Shown: in pieces, positions 22,919-32,082 of the stretch | How positions within the stretch are numbered: the first letter of the stretch is position 1 | How the letters are laid out: every line of letters starts with the position of its first letter | Source: Irineochytrium annulatum | Taxonomy: Eukaryota > Chytridiomycota > Chytridiomycetes > Chytridiales > Chytridiaceae | Assembly: GCA_027600665.1 (NCBI GenBank) | Contig: JADGJL010000204.1 | Span: forward strand, 1-32,082 | Length of the DNA stretch: 32,082 bases | Reading direction: 5' to 3' | Notes under the pieces: model-generated | Seen by the model: only the letters and a program-made list of their open reading frames with translations | Told to the model about the DNA's origin: nothing | Databases searched by the model: none | Program-made: the position numbers and the translations under genes

Positions 22919-23578
22919 CGCGAGCTCCTCAGACGCTCTTGGTGTTGGTGATGAAGCCAGTCTCGGGAGAAGGGGGAGGGTGATAATCCGGCGGGTACGC
23001 CAGGATGAGGCTCCGAGACAGCTCTCCTTCGATGTCGACCAGCAGAGGACAACGAAGACGCTGGGGGTTGACGGGCGACGGTCGGTGCCGCTGGGTCGTT
23101 TGGGTTGGTTGTTGATTGGGGACCTGTCGCGGCGGACTTTACTCGGCGATTGTTTTTCCTGATCGCTCCTGTGAACACCTTTGAAGAGAACTGGAAATCT
23201 CCAACGGTGCTGCAATTCGGATGCCGGCGCCCATCGCTGCCACGGGCGAAAGACCTTGGAAAGCGATAGGCGACTCTGCGGCTTCTGATTCACTGACTCA
23301 CAACGTCTAGTCTTACAACGGCCTCAGAGAATATCGGCCCTCCAGTCACCATGAAGACTTCAAAAACGACGAAGCTAAGAATTATAAACAGTACTAGCAG
23401 TTATCCTTGGAGGCTTGTCATTATTCCTGTCGTCAAAACTCCGCCGCTATCCTGGTGCTTCATCGAGTATCTGCTAGCAACACAGACAGCTCAGGGTCAA
23501 CCCGTGTTCCCTCACCCTCCATCTCATCCCAAAGTCGCTGCTTATCGCCGTCCCCAGTCGGAACAAAACTAAGGATCC
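22919..23578. promoter_or_regulatory. Divergent promoter region, P5B ATPase / LEO1
   Basis: 660 bp between the start codons of the P5B ATPase (minus) and LEO1 (plus). It must carry both 5' UTRs and promoters. The frame upstream of the ATPase start is open for about 125 codons but contains no other ATG, so it is treated as untranslated. No core promoter element is clear enough to name. Confidence 0.5.
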
Positions 23579-25188
23579 ATGTCGACAACCGAGAGGGATA
23601 TTTTCGGTATTACATTCCTCTTCCACTGAGATCGGGTCCTGAATATTACACGACGGAAACAGGCTCCGATTCAGATGATGACGACGACAGGATTGACCCT
23701 CTGAGCCCGAAAAGCCCCAAAAGCGATGCCAGCAACCGCGATGCCAGCCACAACGCCAGCCGAAATGCCAGCCCCCGCAACGATTCACAGTCGCCGGATC
23801 CACCTGACCGCGACAGGGATGACATGGACACGGACCAGCCGTGAGTTGAATATGCGTGTATTTACACTCGGGGGTGTCGTCAGTTCTTACCCTTTAGTAG
23901 GCTGGAGGATGAGGAGAAGAAAATAGTCAAGAATGTCGTCGTGCCGCACATCGCTCGCCCTCCCGCCACAAATGTAACCTCAATTGCGCTTCTACTACGC
24001 GCCAATATGCAGTTATACTTACGCTCCTCGCTATCGCTAGGTCTATCTTGCGAAGATGCCAAAATTTCTTCACGTCGAGCCGATGCCGTTTGACCCGCAG
24101 ACGAGCCAGGAGTTTTTGGCTGCGAAGGATCCTGACGCGGACCCGGACGAGCTGGAAATGGGGAGAATAAGAGGGGAGAACACGATCAGGTGGAGATACA
24201 CTGGAAATGTGGGTTGTCTCCGACTTACTAGAAATGCGCGGAGCGTTAGAGAAATTGAAATATGAAGAAGGACTGGCGTGAAGCTCTTATTTACTTTACT
24301 TGCGCTCCCATGTTTTCCCCCAATTTTTTATTAGCCTACTATCATCGCTAATTACCCTTAACTTTATTCGTATAGCTGGAAAAAGAATCGAACGCTCGTC
24401 TGTTGAAATGGTCCGACGGCAGCCACTCCCTTCTCCTCGGCGACGAGCTCTTCGGCGTCTCCTTCAAGGATATGGGACAGGACCACCAATACCTAGCCTT
24501 CATCCACGCCTCCGAGCTGGCCCTTCTTCAAACCCAGTCCCGCTTCACCCAGATGATGATGTTTGCGCCATCCAGCACTAACTCGGCCATCCACAAGAAG
24601 CTCACGGCGGGAATCCGGAACCGCCACCAGAAGGCCACGAGGACGAAGCTGTTCGCAAAGATGCAGGACCCGACGCTGCTGCGGAAAGAGGCCGAGGCGA
24701 GGGAGAGGGAGATCCTGAAGAGCGAGAGGAAGCTGAGGAGCGAGAGGAGCAAGGCCGAGGGGGAGTACAGGCGGGAGAGGAGAACGAGGTACTCGGATGA
24801 GGAGGAGGAGAGGCCGAGGAGATATCGGGATGAGTATGCGGACGAGGATGAGGAGGAGGGGATCCTTGGTAGGTAGCCTTTGGCAGCTTGGCACGGGGCA
24901 GACGCGGCTAACTCTACTCGAGACGACTTTGACGACGACATGTCCGGCGACGAGGAGGCGGACAGGCAGCGCGCCGAGAAGCTCCAAGCGGCCAAGAGGT
25001 CCTCGGAGCCAAAGAGGAGTCGCTCGACGGAGGATTTGGACGTAGCCATTGCAGAGGCGACGCGACCAGTGAGTTCTTTCGCTTGCGACATTAAGCTATC
25101 TAACATATAAACCCAGGCGGCGGCGGTCGAGGAGGAAAAGAAAGTTGTATATAAGCGACGCATTATTGATAGCGACGATGAGGATTAA
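23579..25188 (+). CDS. LEO1: LEO1, Paf1 complex subunit
   Basis: Seven exons: 23579-23606, 23663-23840, 23901-23973, 24041-24208, 24376-24868, 24923-25068 and 25117-25188; 385 residues. The 28-nt first exon plus exon 2 gives MSTTERDIFGSDSDDDDD, the acidic D[IL]FGSDS opening typical of LEO1. The core has LAKMPKFLHVEPMPFDP, NTIRWRYTGN joined to LEKESNARLLKWSDGSHSLL, then GDELFGV, a QDHQYLAFIH strand, and a TNSAIHKKLTAGIRNRH helix. A basic/acidic tail ends VVYKRRIIDSDDED. LEO1 acts with Paf1, Ctr9, Cdc73 and Rtf1 on RNA polymerase II during elongation and histone modification. Intron 24209-24375 (167 nt) is the longest in the window. The 24869-24922 intron was placed to use the CTAAC branch site; a shorter alternative is possible. 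Ser/Asn/Ala repeats (DASNRDASHNASRNAS) lie in exon 2. Confidence 0.92.
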
Positions 25189-25200
25189 TGAGAATACCAT

Positions 25201-25206
25201 AATAAA
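25201..25206 (+). promoter_or_regulatory. Probable LEO1 polyadenylation signal
   Basis: A canonical AATAAA 13 bases after the LEO1 stop codon (TAA, 25186-25188), in the 97-bp gap between LEO1 and the convergent RasGEF gene. That spacing is very short, so transcript ends of the two genes may overlap. Confidence 0.55.
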
Positions 25207-25285
25207 TTTCAAATGCATCAGCAAAGTGGTACATGTAACTTGGTATTGGAAAACACCCCTTCTTTTCTTTCCCACTCCCTACCCA

Positions 25286-28200
25286 CTACTTCTCACACTC
25301 CAGCGACATCTCCTTTAGCCTCGTCATGGACTTCTCTATTGGAGGCTTGGCGAGGTAGTTCTGCATCTCGGGGATGGGTGGGAACTTATACTCGGTGGAC
25401 GCGAGCGACATAATGTCCTTGACGCGCTTGCCCATCATGCGCAGCTTTTCGAAGTTAATGAGACCTTGGACGTTGGAGGGGTTGCCGTCGTTGATGAAGG
25501 TAAGGTCCTTCAGGTATATCGCTGCCTCGGGATTGTGATTAAAGTTGTTCTGCAGAAATTGGTGAAGGTAACTCACGTAGGAAGGGAACCATCGGAGGTT
25601 TAGCGATGGAGAGCGCTTGGTTGTAGTTTTTGAAGTTTCGCGAGGGGTCGCACATTTCCTCGACCTCGGAGAAAACTTTTCTCGTTTTGTCGCCAAGAGC
25701 CTGAAGGAGACATGCTTAACATAAAGCACACTTCTCGTCGTCCTTACCTCCCATGTCTTCTTTAACCGTGTTACGGGGGTCAAGTTGATTCCCATGACCA
25801 AGGCAAACATGGAGAAGAAGTTGTGATATTCTTGGCAGGCCTAGTTATAATCAGCGGACAGGTCCTTTCTCGTCGCATTTCATACCTTCGCCATAAGAAT
25901 AAATTTCGTCAACACCTTTACCCTCTTCTTCATGTCCTTCTGGCTAACGACCTCCGTGGCGACCCAGTACGACTCCTTATCGAATCGTTCACTGAAAAAT
26001 GTCAGGCAAGGACATCCATCATCGTCCTTCTTCCAGATCTGGTTCAGAAACTCAATCGGGTGGATGTTTCGGAAGAGCTTAAAGTCGTGGATGCAGAGCT
26101 GCTGGCTGAGGTCCTCGGGCGTCAGCTCGAGGAACATACTCTCCATCGTCTTGCCGCGGCGCTCGACCGTCTTGTAGTATGAGAACATCTCCTCGTATTT
26201 GGTATCCTAGGCAGGGAATTTAGCTTCGGGGGCGGGCAAGCCATGATATCGCGAACCTGGACGGAAATGAGGTTCTTTAACCATTCCTTCTCAAAAGGGG
26301 AGTGCTTCATCTCCTTCACGAACTCCTCCATGTCCTTTCGGAGCTCAGGGCTAACGGCGAAGTCGTGCCAGTGGTATTCGACCCACCACGCAATGGCGTT
26401 GAAAACACTTCAGCCACGGTTAGAATAACAAAACGGTTAATGAAATTGTACCCCTTTTGTACGGGTGCCTTCATTTTTTCGAAATATGCGAGATCCTCCG
26501 GTGTGGGCTCAAGAGGCGGGACGCAGTTAAATCGGTCGAGGAGGTGCTGGAAGAAGTCGTCGGGCTTCATAAACGACCGGAAGGTCAGTAACATAGTGTC
26601 CATAAATGCTTTGTCTGCTTCACTTAGCCACGGCGACAGAACGGGTGTTCACCTTTCTCCTCGTCATCCGTCAGTCTCTCAATGAGCTTTTCCGGAGTCC
26701 CCGCCATGACTTTGAGACTGTCGGCAATGTTACAAACGACGCGGGATTCGCCCAGAAAGAAAGGCACTGACCCCTCCTTCGTCATCTCCAGAATCATGAC
26801 ATCCTTCCCATCCTCATTGATGCACCGCGTCCGGTAAAACTTCTCCCCCGGAGCCACCAACAAATCCGTCAGTTTCCCGCCCATCTCCTGAATGTAATAC
26901 CCAATCGTCCTCTCCATCTCCACAACAACGGCTTTCTCATTTAGAGTCAGGGTGTAGTTCTCAGGGTCGATGTTGTTGTTCTGGCACACGTAGTCGAGGA
27001 TGTTGTCCATCCTTTGATCCAACGGCACCCGGATGGTGATGCACTGGAAGTTGGGGAGCGTCACGCGCACCACCGCCGCCTTATCGTTCGCGAGCTGCTG
27101 CGACTCGGTGAAGATATCGGAAGAGCCCTGGAGGATGCCGTCAGTGTTGGAGCGCGGCCGGTTCTTGCGGTATGTATTTCGGCGAAGGGCCGCACCGCCG
27201 CCGCTTGGAGTCGGCGTCGAAACGGCTCGCCGACGCCTAATTTTCAGCCCTGTTAGATGGTGACAAAAAAAAATGAACCCGGACGTCCAACTTACAGTCG
27301 ACGCTCCTGCAGGCTCGCTCGGTCGCTCACCTGTCCCTCGACTAACGGTGGGAAGTTTTCAGAGCTCATCCCAATGGATTCGAAGGAAGTTTTGCTTGCT
27401 GCTGATTCGGCGATGTTGATGGAACTCTTGAGGGACGCGTTGTCGGAGAACGACGTGGTTGATTCTGCCAAGAAATTTCTTCAGCAAGAGCAACCGACGG
27501 GTCGAAAAAAGAATCATACGGGAGTGAGATATGCTTAGCGATGGCACATCCTTGCTTTGGTCAGATATAGAAACAGCTGAGGTCTCGACAACATTCGTCG
27601 CGCTCTCTGCCGCATTGTTGACGCTAAGGCTGCTGGTCTCGTCGGGTTTGTCCGAGACCAAGCTCTCGACCTCCGCGTTATCCTCGGCCTCCAGCTCCTC
27701 CAACACTTCATGCCCGAGGCTGGTCGAGCTACGGTTATCCTCCGATGGCGTTAAAGACCCCGGCGTGGCGTTTGACCCGTCAAAGGCTTCCATGGCACCA
27801 ACGTCCGCGGATGACCGCTTGAAGAGCAGCATGGACAGCGACTTGATGGCTTTTGGTGTTTTCTTCGTCGTCGTCTGGTACTCGCCATGTTTTTGCATGT
27901 GTGCTATCCGCGCAGTTAAGTCCCCTTGATCCGTAACGGTCTTCGGGAATTCCAAAGGGGAAACCCTCATGGTCGTCTGACGCGAGGATGGCGCCATGAC
28001 GACCGAAGGCCGCCGATCGACTCCCGTGCGCAAATCTTTCCGTCTCTCCGCGACCCCTGCGATTTGGGTCTGTAAGACCGTGCGCGACAGAAGCCTTTAT
28101 ACCTGGGTTCTTCATCACGACGACGCGCTCCAGATTTTGATACGACGCCAGCGTCCGTTCAGGGCTGGACGGCTCCTCCCGCGAGTCCGTGTAGTGCATT

Positions 28201-28460
28201 TTCAAGCTGTGCTGGCTCGGCATGAGCTCCTTCTTGACGCATATCACGTTCAGGATCTCCCACATGGTCATGTCGCTCTTGACCATGATCACCGTCGTGC
28301 TGTCGGTAGGAAGCTGGACGCGAAGATACACGTCCGTTCCGGCGTCGGTCGGTGTCGCCCCGGGTCCAGAGGATCCACTAATGGGAAACCGTTAGCGGGC
28401 ACGCCTTGCGGGCGCGAGCCGGACTCACTCAGCGGCCGAGACGGAGACGCGGGTCGACAT
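25286..28460 (-). CDS. Ras/Rap guanine nucleotide exchange factor with two RBD-like domains
   Basis: Eleven exons: 28460-28429, 28377-28103, 28056-27520, 27464-27296, 27236-26653, 26614-26452, 26407-26257, 26206-25886, 25840-25748, 25700-25577 and 25521-25286; 894 residues. A first ubiquitin-like, RBD-type domain (about 26-101) has DVYLRVQLPTDSTTVIMVK and MTMWEILNVICVKK. A Ser/Glu-rich linker follows, then a second such domain (about 391-470; VVRVTLPNFQCITIRVPLDQ). The REM domain has MLLTFRSFMKPDDFFQHLL and AWWVEYHWHDF. The CDC25/RasGEF domain (about 660-890) has ELTPEDLSQQLCIHDFKLFR, YHNFFSMFALVMGIN, the helical-hairpin region PPMVPFLPIYLKDLTFI, and NFEKLRMMGKRVKDI. The GEF domain opens the nucleotide pocket of a Ras-family GTPase; the RBDs may bind active GTPase for feedback or targeting (inference). 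Introns are 38-59 nt, the shortest at 26615-26652. Each exon join keeps frame. Confidence 0.88.
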
Positions 28461-28889
28461 GGCGACGGCAGTTGCAATGAGGAGGGTCGAGAACGCTGGA
28501 GCCTCGGTGGACCACGAAGAAGCGTGATTGGAGCACCACTGGCTCCGTCAAATCCGCCTTCGCATCCACGCCTTCGATCTGTGCCGCAGCTCTACCAGCT
28601 GTACCAACTGCTCACAAAAGGATTTCCCAAATTTCGCGTCTTCTTGATTTTATTCTATCACCTTCTCATGTTGTTGTTCTAGAAAAGGCTTCCATCAGCC
28701 TTCATTTTCAACCCTCCGTCCCTGCTGGGCACTGTAACGCATAATTGGTCTTAACGGATGAGTTTTTAATTTGTTGCCGTCTTTCACGCGCTGGCTGGGT
28801 TATCAATAAGCCTGATGTCAGTCGCGGAAGGCTTGAAGATGTTGTCTAATTGTCGGAGATCAGATTGTTAAGCTATTAATCGGCCCAGT
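28461..28889. promoter_or_regulatory. Divergent promoter region, RasGEF / NPHP1
   Basis: 429 bp between the start codons of the RasGEF (minus) and NPHP1 (plus). No other gene seen. It must hold both 5' UTRs and promoters; no specific element is clear. Confidence 0.5.
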
Positions 28890-30907
28890 ATGCAGAGAGC
28901 TAGCGTACCGGTGAAAGCAAAGGCTTTGTACGATTATACGGGATCCACTGAAGAGGAGCTGGAGTTCAGGGAGGGAGATGTTTTCGATATACTGAACGAC
29001 GATAACCCCGATTGGTGGTAAGCCCGTTTGCCCGAGCGGTATGGTGCTGATTTGTGAAAGCTACGTGCGAAGTGCAGATGGGGAGACCGAAGGATATGTC
29101 CCTCGGGGTTACCTGGCAGAATATGTGCCCACCAGAGACTCCCGAGGATTCCACCCTCCGCTCTCGCCTGGATTTGAGCTTAAGCGGAGAGCGAGTGAAG
29201 ACCAATACGAGAGCAACAGCGGCTCTCCTGGAAAGGACCGCGGATTGGGGCGCCGACCATCACAGCGGCCACCGCCGATTCAGGTGCAAGTGCAACGGAG
29301 TAACTTTGAGAGCCCAATCACACCGACAATGAGCAAAGCTGCGGTGGAGAGGAAAACTACTCTCTCTACGCTGGCCCGGTTTCTCGCTACCGGTACATCT
29401 TTCGTTTTGTTGACCGTTATTGATCTAGGAAGGTGTCGGCCATACCGCTGCAACACTGCACCCTCAGCTGCACCCCAATGGATACATCTTCAAAGGTACG
29501 TGCCTACGCTAAAGCTAGCTCCTAATGCTGCTCTGTATTTGCAGACTTGTTTATGGACACTAATGAGAAGGTATATCAGCATCCGCTCAGTAAATTATAA
29601 CATTTCAGATCCGCCGGAGACCTGTACAGTGCAATATAGCCTTCAGTCTCGTGGAGGCAAAGCACATATCAAACCCATTCAACACAAACAAAATCCTTGG
29701 TCGGCAAATGCGAATAGCGCTCTTTGACGGTCACAACGTCCTCAGCAACATTCACTGCGTTCATGCAATCCTGTCTGTGGACGGCCTCGCGTGGAAATTC
29801 TCAAACAAAGTCAGTGTACGAAAATTTTCGTTTGCTAATTGTTTCGATAGTCATCCATTTTGTTCCCAAAAGATGACGAAAACACCTGTTTTCTCAGAAG
29901 CGACGAGATGGATATGAAATTGGGTCTCCTCTTTGAGTTATGTACTTTGGTGCAACACGACGAAAACGGTATTTTTTGTGTTCCATTGCGCTACGCTAAC
30001 TTCGAGCTAAGACACCACGTCATTTGACGAGTTCAGCTCCGGCTGGGGCATCCTGCCACTCTTTACCGCAAGTGGCAGCCCGATAGAGAATAAGACGTAT
30101 GAGATTAAGCTTTACAAAGGATCTCCTTTCGAGAGGAACGATGAGGAGAAGGACGGCGCGGGGGAGAAGTTTGGTAACAAAACCGCCTTGTGTCCTTTAA
30201 GCTGATAACGTGTAAAAAGGCTTTTTGCGGAACCTTATTGGGACTGAGAAGGCGCCTAAGCTCAACATACGGCTGTGGAAGCTGGGAAAAGGCGTTATAG
30301 ATCAAATGAAGTATGTTGGATTGTATTATCCTTTACTTACGTGCTTGTAGCTGCCTTCCGGACACCATCATATCCTTTCTTTCCGCTGTGCCAGCCCTTG
30401 CGACATACAGGCAGATTATGGCGGAGATCTTGGTGCGGGACCGGAAGATCGGTCCCGTCATGGAGCCGTCGATCGCTCTCTTCCCCGTCATCGCTTTACA
30501 AAACGACCTGCTGCGGTGGTTTGTTGCCCATTGGGATCGCAAATTGAAGACTGCCAAACCGAAGGTAAAAGCATGCCAAAACATCTACGATCTAACATCA
30601 CGTGCAGCCGGAGGCTTTAAAAGCTTTATTCACAGATTCCGTTCTAAGTCTATGGCCCATCCTCTACATGAACGACTTCCCGCCTTACATCAGCGGCCAC
30701 GACCAGTTGTTTGATGTGCGTTCTTTGTAAAATCGGGGAGCCTTCTGTTAACCTCCATTTTGCCGCCAACCTGTTAACCCTTGACCCCTACAGGCAAGAA
30801 CTCGATTCCTCCAATCATACCAGCAAAACGGTGTGTTTAACGCGCTGGGGACGAAGGGATGGCAATACTCCCACGAGCCTTTCGACGTCCGGGAATTATC
30901 GCCGTAG
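28890..30907 (+). CDS. NPHP1: Nephrocystin-1 (NPHP1) homologue
   Basis: Eleven exons: 28890-29017, 29061-29392, 29433-29495, 29545-29570, 29609-29809, 29851-29968, 30012-30173, 30220-30310, 30351-30564, 30608-30715 and 30794-30907; 518 residues. An N-terminal SH3 domain (about 7-60: AKALYDYTGSTEEELEFREG, NPDWCYV, GYVPRGYLAEYV) precedes a linker. The conserved nephrocystin-1 region follows: MRIALFDGHNVLSNIHCVHA, SSGWGILPLF, KTYEIKLYKGSPFE, NIRLWKLGKG, AVPALATYRQIMAEILVRDR and YMNDFPPYISGHDQLFD. NPHP1 is a scaffold of the ciliary transition zone, so its presence argues for a flagellated stage. Vertebrate NPHP1 (about 730 residues) has a coiled coil before SH3; here SH3 starts at residue 7 and no upstream coil is seen. 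Exon 4 is only 26 nt and intron 4 only 38 nt. Splicing puts Cys, not Trp, after the conserved SH3 Trp. Confidence 0.93.
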
Positions 30908-30968
30908 CCAGAACGTATCGAGACTCTCGATACGTTCTGGCAACGGCTACTCTCGATTCGAGAGTAGC
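30901..30968. repeat. Two adjacent near-perfect inverted repeats between convergent stop codons
   Basis: Hairpin 1 has arms 30907-30923 and 30925-30941, a perfect 17-bp stem with a one-base centre. It extends by 5 bp (30901-30905 with 30943-30947) past a single A/A mismatch. Hairpin 2 has arms 30946-30956 and 30958-30968, a perfect 11-bp stem with a one-base centre. The block starts at the last codons of NPHP1 (TAG 30905-30907) and ends 5 bases before the stop of the minus-strand gene at 30974. Both strands can fold identically. It may act as a bidirectional transcript-end or RNA-stability element, or be a footprint of a fold-back element. Confidence 0.85.
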
Positions 30969-30973
30969 TGTTG

Positions 30974-31414
30974 TCACTTCTTTGCACTACGCCGCAGAAA
31001 CAGCTCTGTTTCGAATGCATCAGCACAAGAAATAGGTGTTCCTTTACGATATTACCCCGCTCATCCTGCTCCGATAGAGTTAAAAACTCCCTCCATTTTT
31101 GCTCGCTGTATTTTCTTACCTAGCATAGTGCGTTAGCAATGCAAAAAGAGTGGCTTTGGTTGCTTACAGGGTCTAACGCGCCCGGCATGCCCCAGTCGAA
31201 GAAGCAAACCAGACCTATGCAGAGCCCTAAAAAGAGGTTACGGCGTTTCCAGCCAAAATCGGCTCACCTGCCGTGAGGAAGAGACCTCCCACTCGAACTT
31301 TATGCAACGTCGGGCTGACGTTATTAATCCTGTGGCATAATCCGCATAAGCGATTCAGCGAAGCGGGACGAGTGGTTACCTGGTAGGGTGCAGAATACGT
31401 CGCCTGTAAGTCAT
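30974..31414 (-). CDS. 83-residue single-pass membrane protein, unknown family
   Basis: Five small exons: 31414-31380, 31329-31268, 31226-31168, 31119-31056 and 31005-30974, with introns of 50, 41, 48 and 50 nt. All joins keep frame and the splice sites are good: donors GTAACC, GTGAGC, GTAAGC and GTAATA, with a GCTAAC branch site in intron 3. The protein starts MTYRRRILHPTR, has one hydrophobic segment (about 30-50; GGLFLTAGLCIGLVCFF), then DWGMPGALDP. It ends in a charged tail with KYSEQKWREF and ERELFLRRSAKK. A basic N-terminus, one helix and a charged tail suit a small inner-mitochondrial or ER assembly factor, but I do not recognise the family. It converges on NPHP1 with 66 bp between the two stop codons. 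No exon exceeds 64 nt, so standard gene finders may miss it. Confidence 0.6.
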
Positions 31415-32082
31415 CGCTCTCCGATCCTCAGCAAGAGGTGCCGGGACGCCCGACTCATAATGGTGCATGATCTTAGGAGATCAACAAATCTCGCCCTCGC
31501 CGCTCAACTGGGGTTTGCAAGGAGAACTTGCCCAAAAGCAGTTTGGTTGGCGTACAAGCCACCATGTTTCCCGCTTCCACTCAACGTCGTCTTGGAACAA
31601 GTTGAGCTGAGCAGAGCGAGGCTGTGATGATATTTGATGGCTCGACGACTTAATCTCCATCGTCAGATTCTCTTGCCGGTGCCCCATTGGATCGGATGTA
31701 AGGTTCATTCTCCGCAACGACCTCGTCTGCTGCAGCACCTGACGGTGAGTTTTGTAAACTTCCAATCCAGCTTTTCCCGTCGTGTGCAGGGAATTCAATG
31801 GCGAAGATGGCAATTGCTTTGCACGTAACGCCCATTAATTACAGAGAAGCAGACCAAAGCTGTCGCGAGGGACTTGAACGACTTCGCATCCTGTTGGAGA
31901 CGAATGTACTTTTTGGGATCTGGGAGCGATGGTTTACGGACGGGCGATGGGCAAATTTCATTTTAATTTTTTTGTTTTTATTTATTTTATATTTTTTTGT
32001 ATTATTGGCTTGAACTAATGAAGGTCGTCTTTATCTGACAGGTCGGTCAAACCTTTTCTTGCATTCGGCTTGCGGCGATGAC
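31415..32082 (+). other. Unresolved region, probably part of a plus-strand gene
   Basis: No complete model. Plus-strand splice-like signals occur: donor GTAAGG at 31698, donor GTGAGT at 31745, and acceptor CGTGTGCAG ending at 31790. Joining 31697 to 31791 gives LAGAPLDRMEFNGEDGNCFA. A coding-like frame QTKAVARDLNDFASCWRRMY lies just downstream and ends at TAA 31964-31966, before a very T-rich stretch (31961-32001) like a 3' UTR. Linking the two would need a 20-nt intron (GTAACG..TTACAG), shorter than fungal introns. A rival minus-strand frame (about 31835-31650) also has coding-like composition. I leave it open. Confidence 0.25.

Noticed and set aside
22596..23162. Plus-strand open frame between the P5B ATPase and LEO1
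   Set aside because: Mostly antisense to the ATPase N-terminus; no domain, no splice link to LEO1, composition mirrors the opposite strand.
29018..29060. tRNA-like D-arm (GCCCGAGCGGT) inside NPHP1 intron 1
   Set aside because: No acceptor stem, anticodon arm or B-box in register; the 43-nt segment is an intron with a good donor and acceptor.
30748..31055. Minus-strand gene reading on through the inverted repeats to about 30748
   Set aside because: The frame is open, but splicing at 31006-31055 gives a far more sensible charged C-terminus and stop at 30974; reading through gives Cys/Ser/Arg-rich sequence that only reflects the palindromes.
1..32082. CRISPR arrays, transposons, secondary-metabolite or defence clusters
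   Set aside because: No direct-repeat arrays with spacers, no transposase or reverse transcriptase motifs, no terminal repeats with target duplications, and no biosynthetic core enzymes were seen.

Overview
This is a GC-rich, intron-dense eukaryotic window that reads as nuclear DNA of a flagellated (zoosporic) fungus, most likely a chytrid or relative. Fungal markers are the two LysM/class III chitinases and the fungal-style proteins around them. The flagellate marker is a recognisable nephrocystin-1 (NPHP1), a ciliary transition-zone protein that fungi without flagella lack. Introns are short (about 38-85 nt, one of 167 nt), nearly all GT..AG, often with CTAAC/CTAAT-like branch sites. The gene models were built by hand, joining frames across splice sites, so exon edges are inferences.

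Left part (1-8442): the 5' end of an ASNSD1-like amidotransferase gene (minus, runs off the left edge) is divergent from a secreted LysM chitinase with a very long Ser/Thr-rich stalk. A second LysM chitinase with four LysM modules lies downstream. Between them, and again just after the second, are decayed pieces of further chitinase copies, so this is a small tandem array with intact and dying members. The first chitinase shows an apparent one-base frame break near 1600.

Middle (8443-22918), all on the minus strand: an RWD-RBR ubiquitin ligase (RNF14/Itt1 type), a GRAM-domain protein with a C-terminal membrane anchor, a low-complexity protein I do not recognise, a four-helix membrane RING-H2 ligase, and a full P5B-type P-ATPase (ATP13A2/Ypk9 family) in eight exons.

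Right part (22919-32082): LEO1 of the Paf1 transcription elongation complex (plus) is divergent from the P-ATPase and convergent with a RasGEF that carries two ubiquitin-like Ras-binding-type domains (minus). The RasGEF is divergent from NPHP1 (plus). NPHP1 converges on a tiny five-exon gene for an 83-residue single-pass membrane protein (minus). The 66-bp spacer between these two stop codons is almost wholly made of two near-perfect inverted repeats. The last 670 bp probably belong to a plus-strand gene that I could not resolve.

These genes do not form one pathway. I see no transposon, CRISPR array, tRNA, rRNA or defence-like system. The most unusual items are the decaying chitinase array with a shared LysM intron position, the double hairpin between converging genes, the double-RBD RasGEF and the unrecognised micro-gene.
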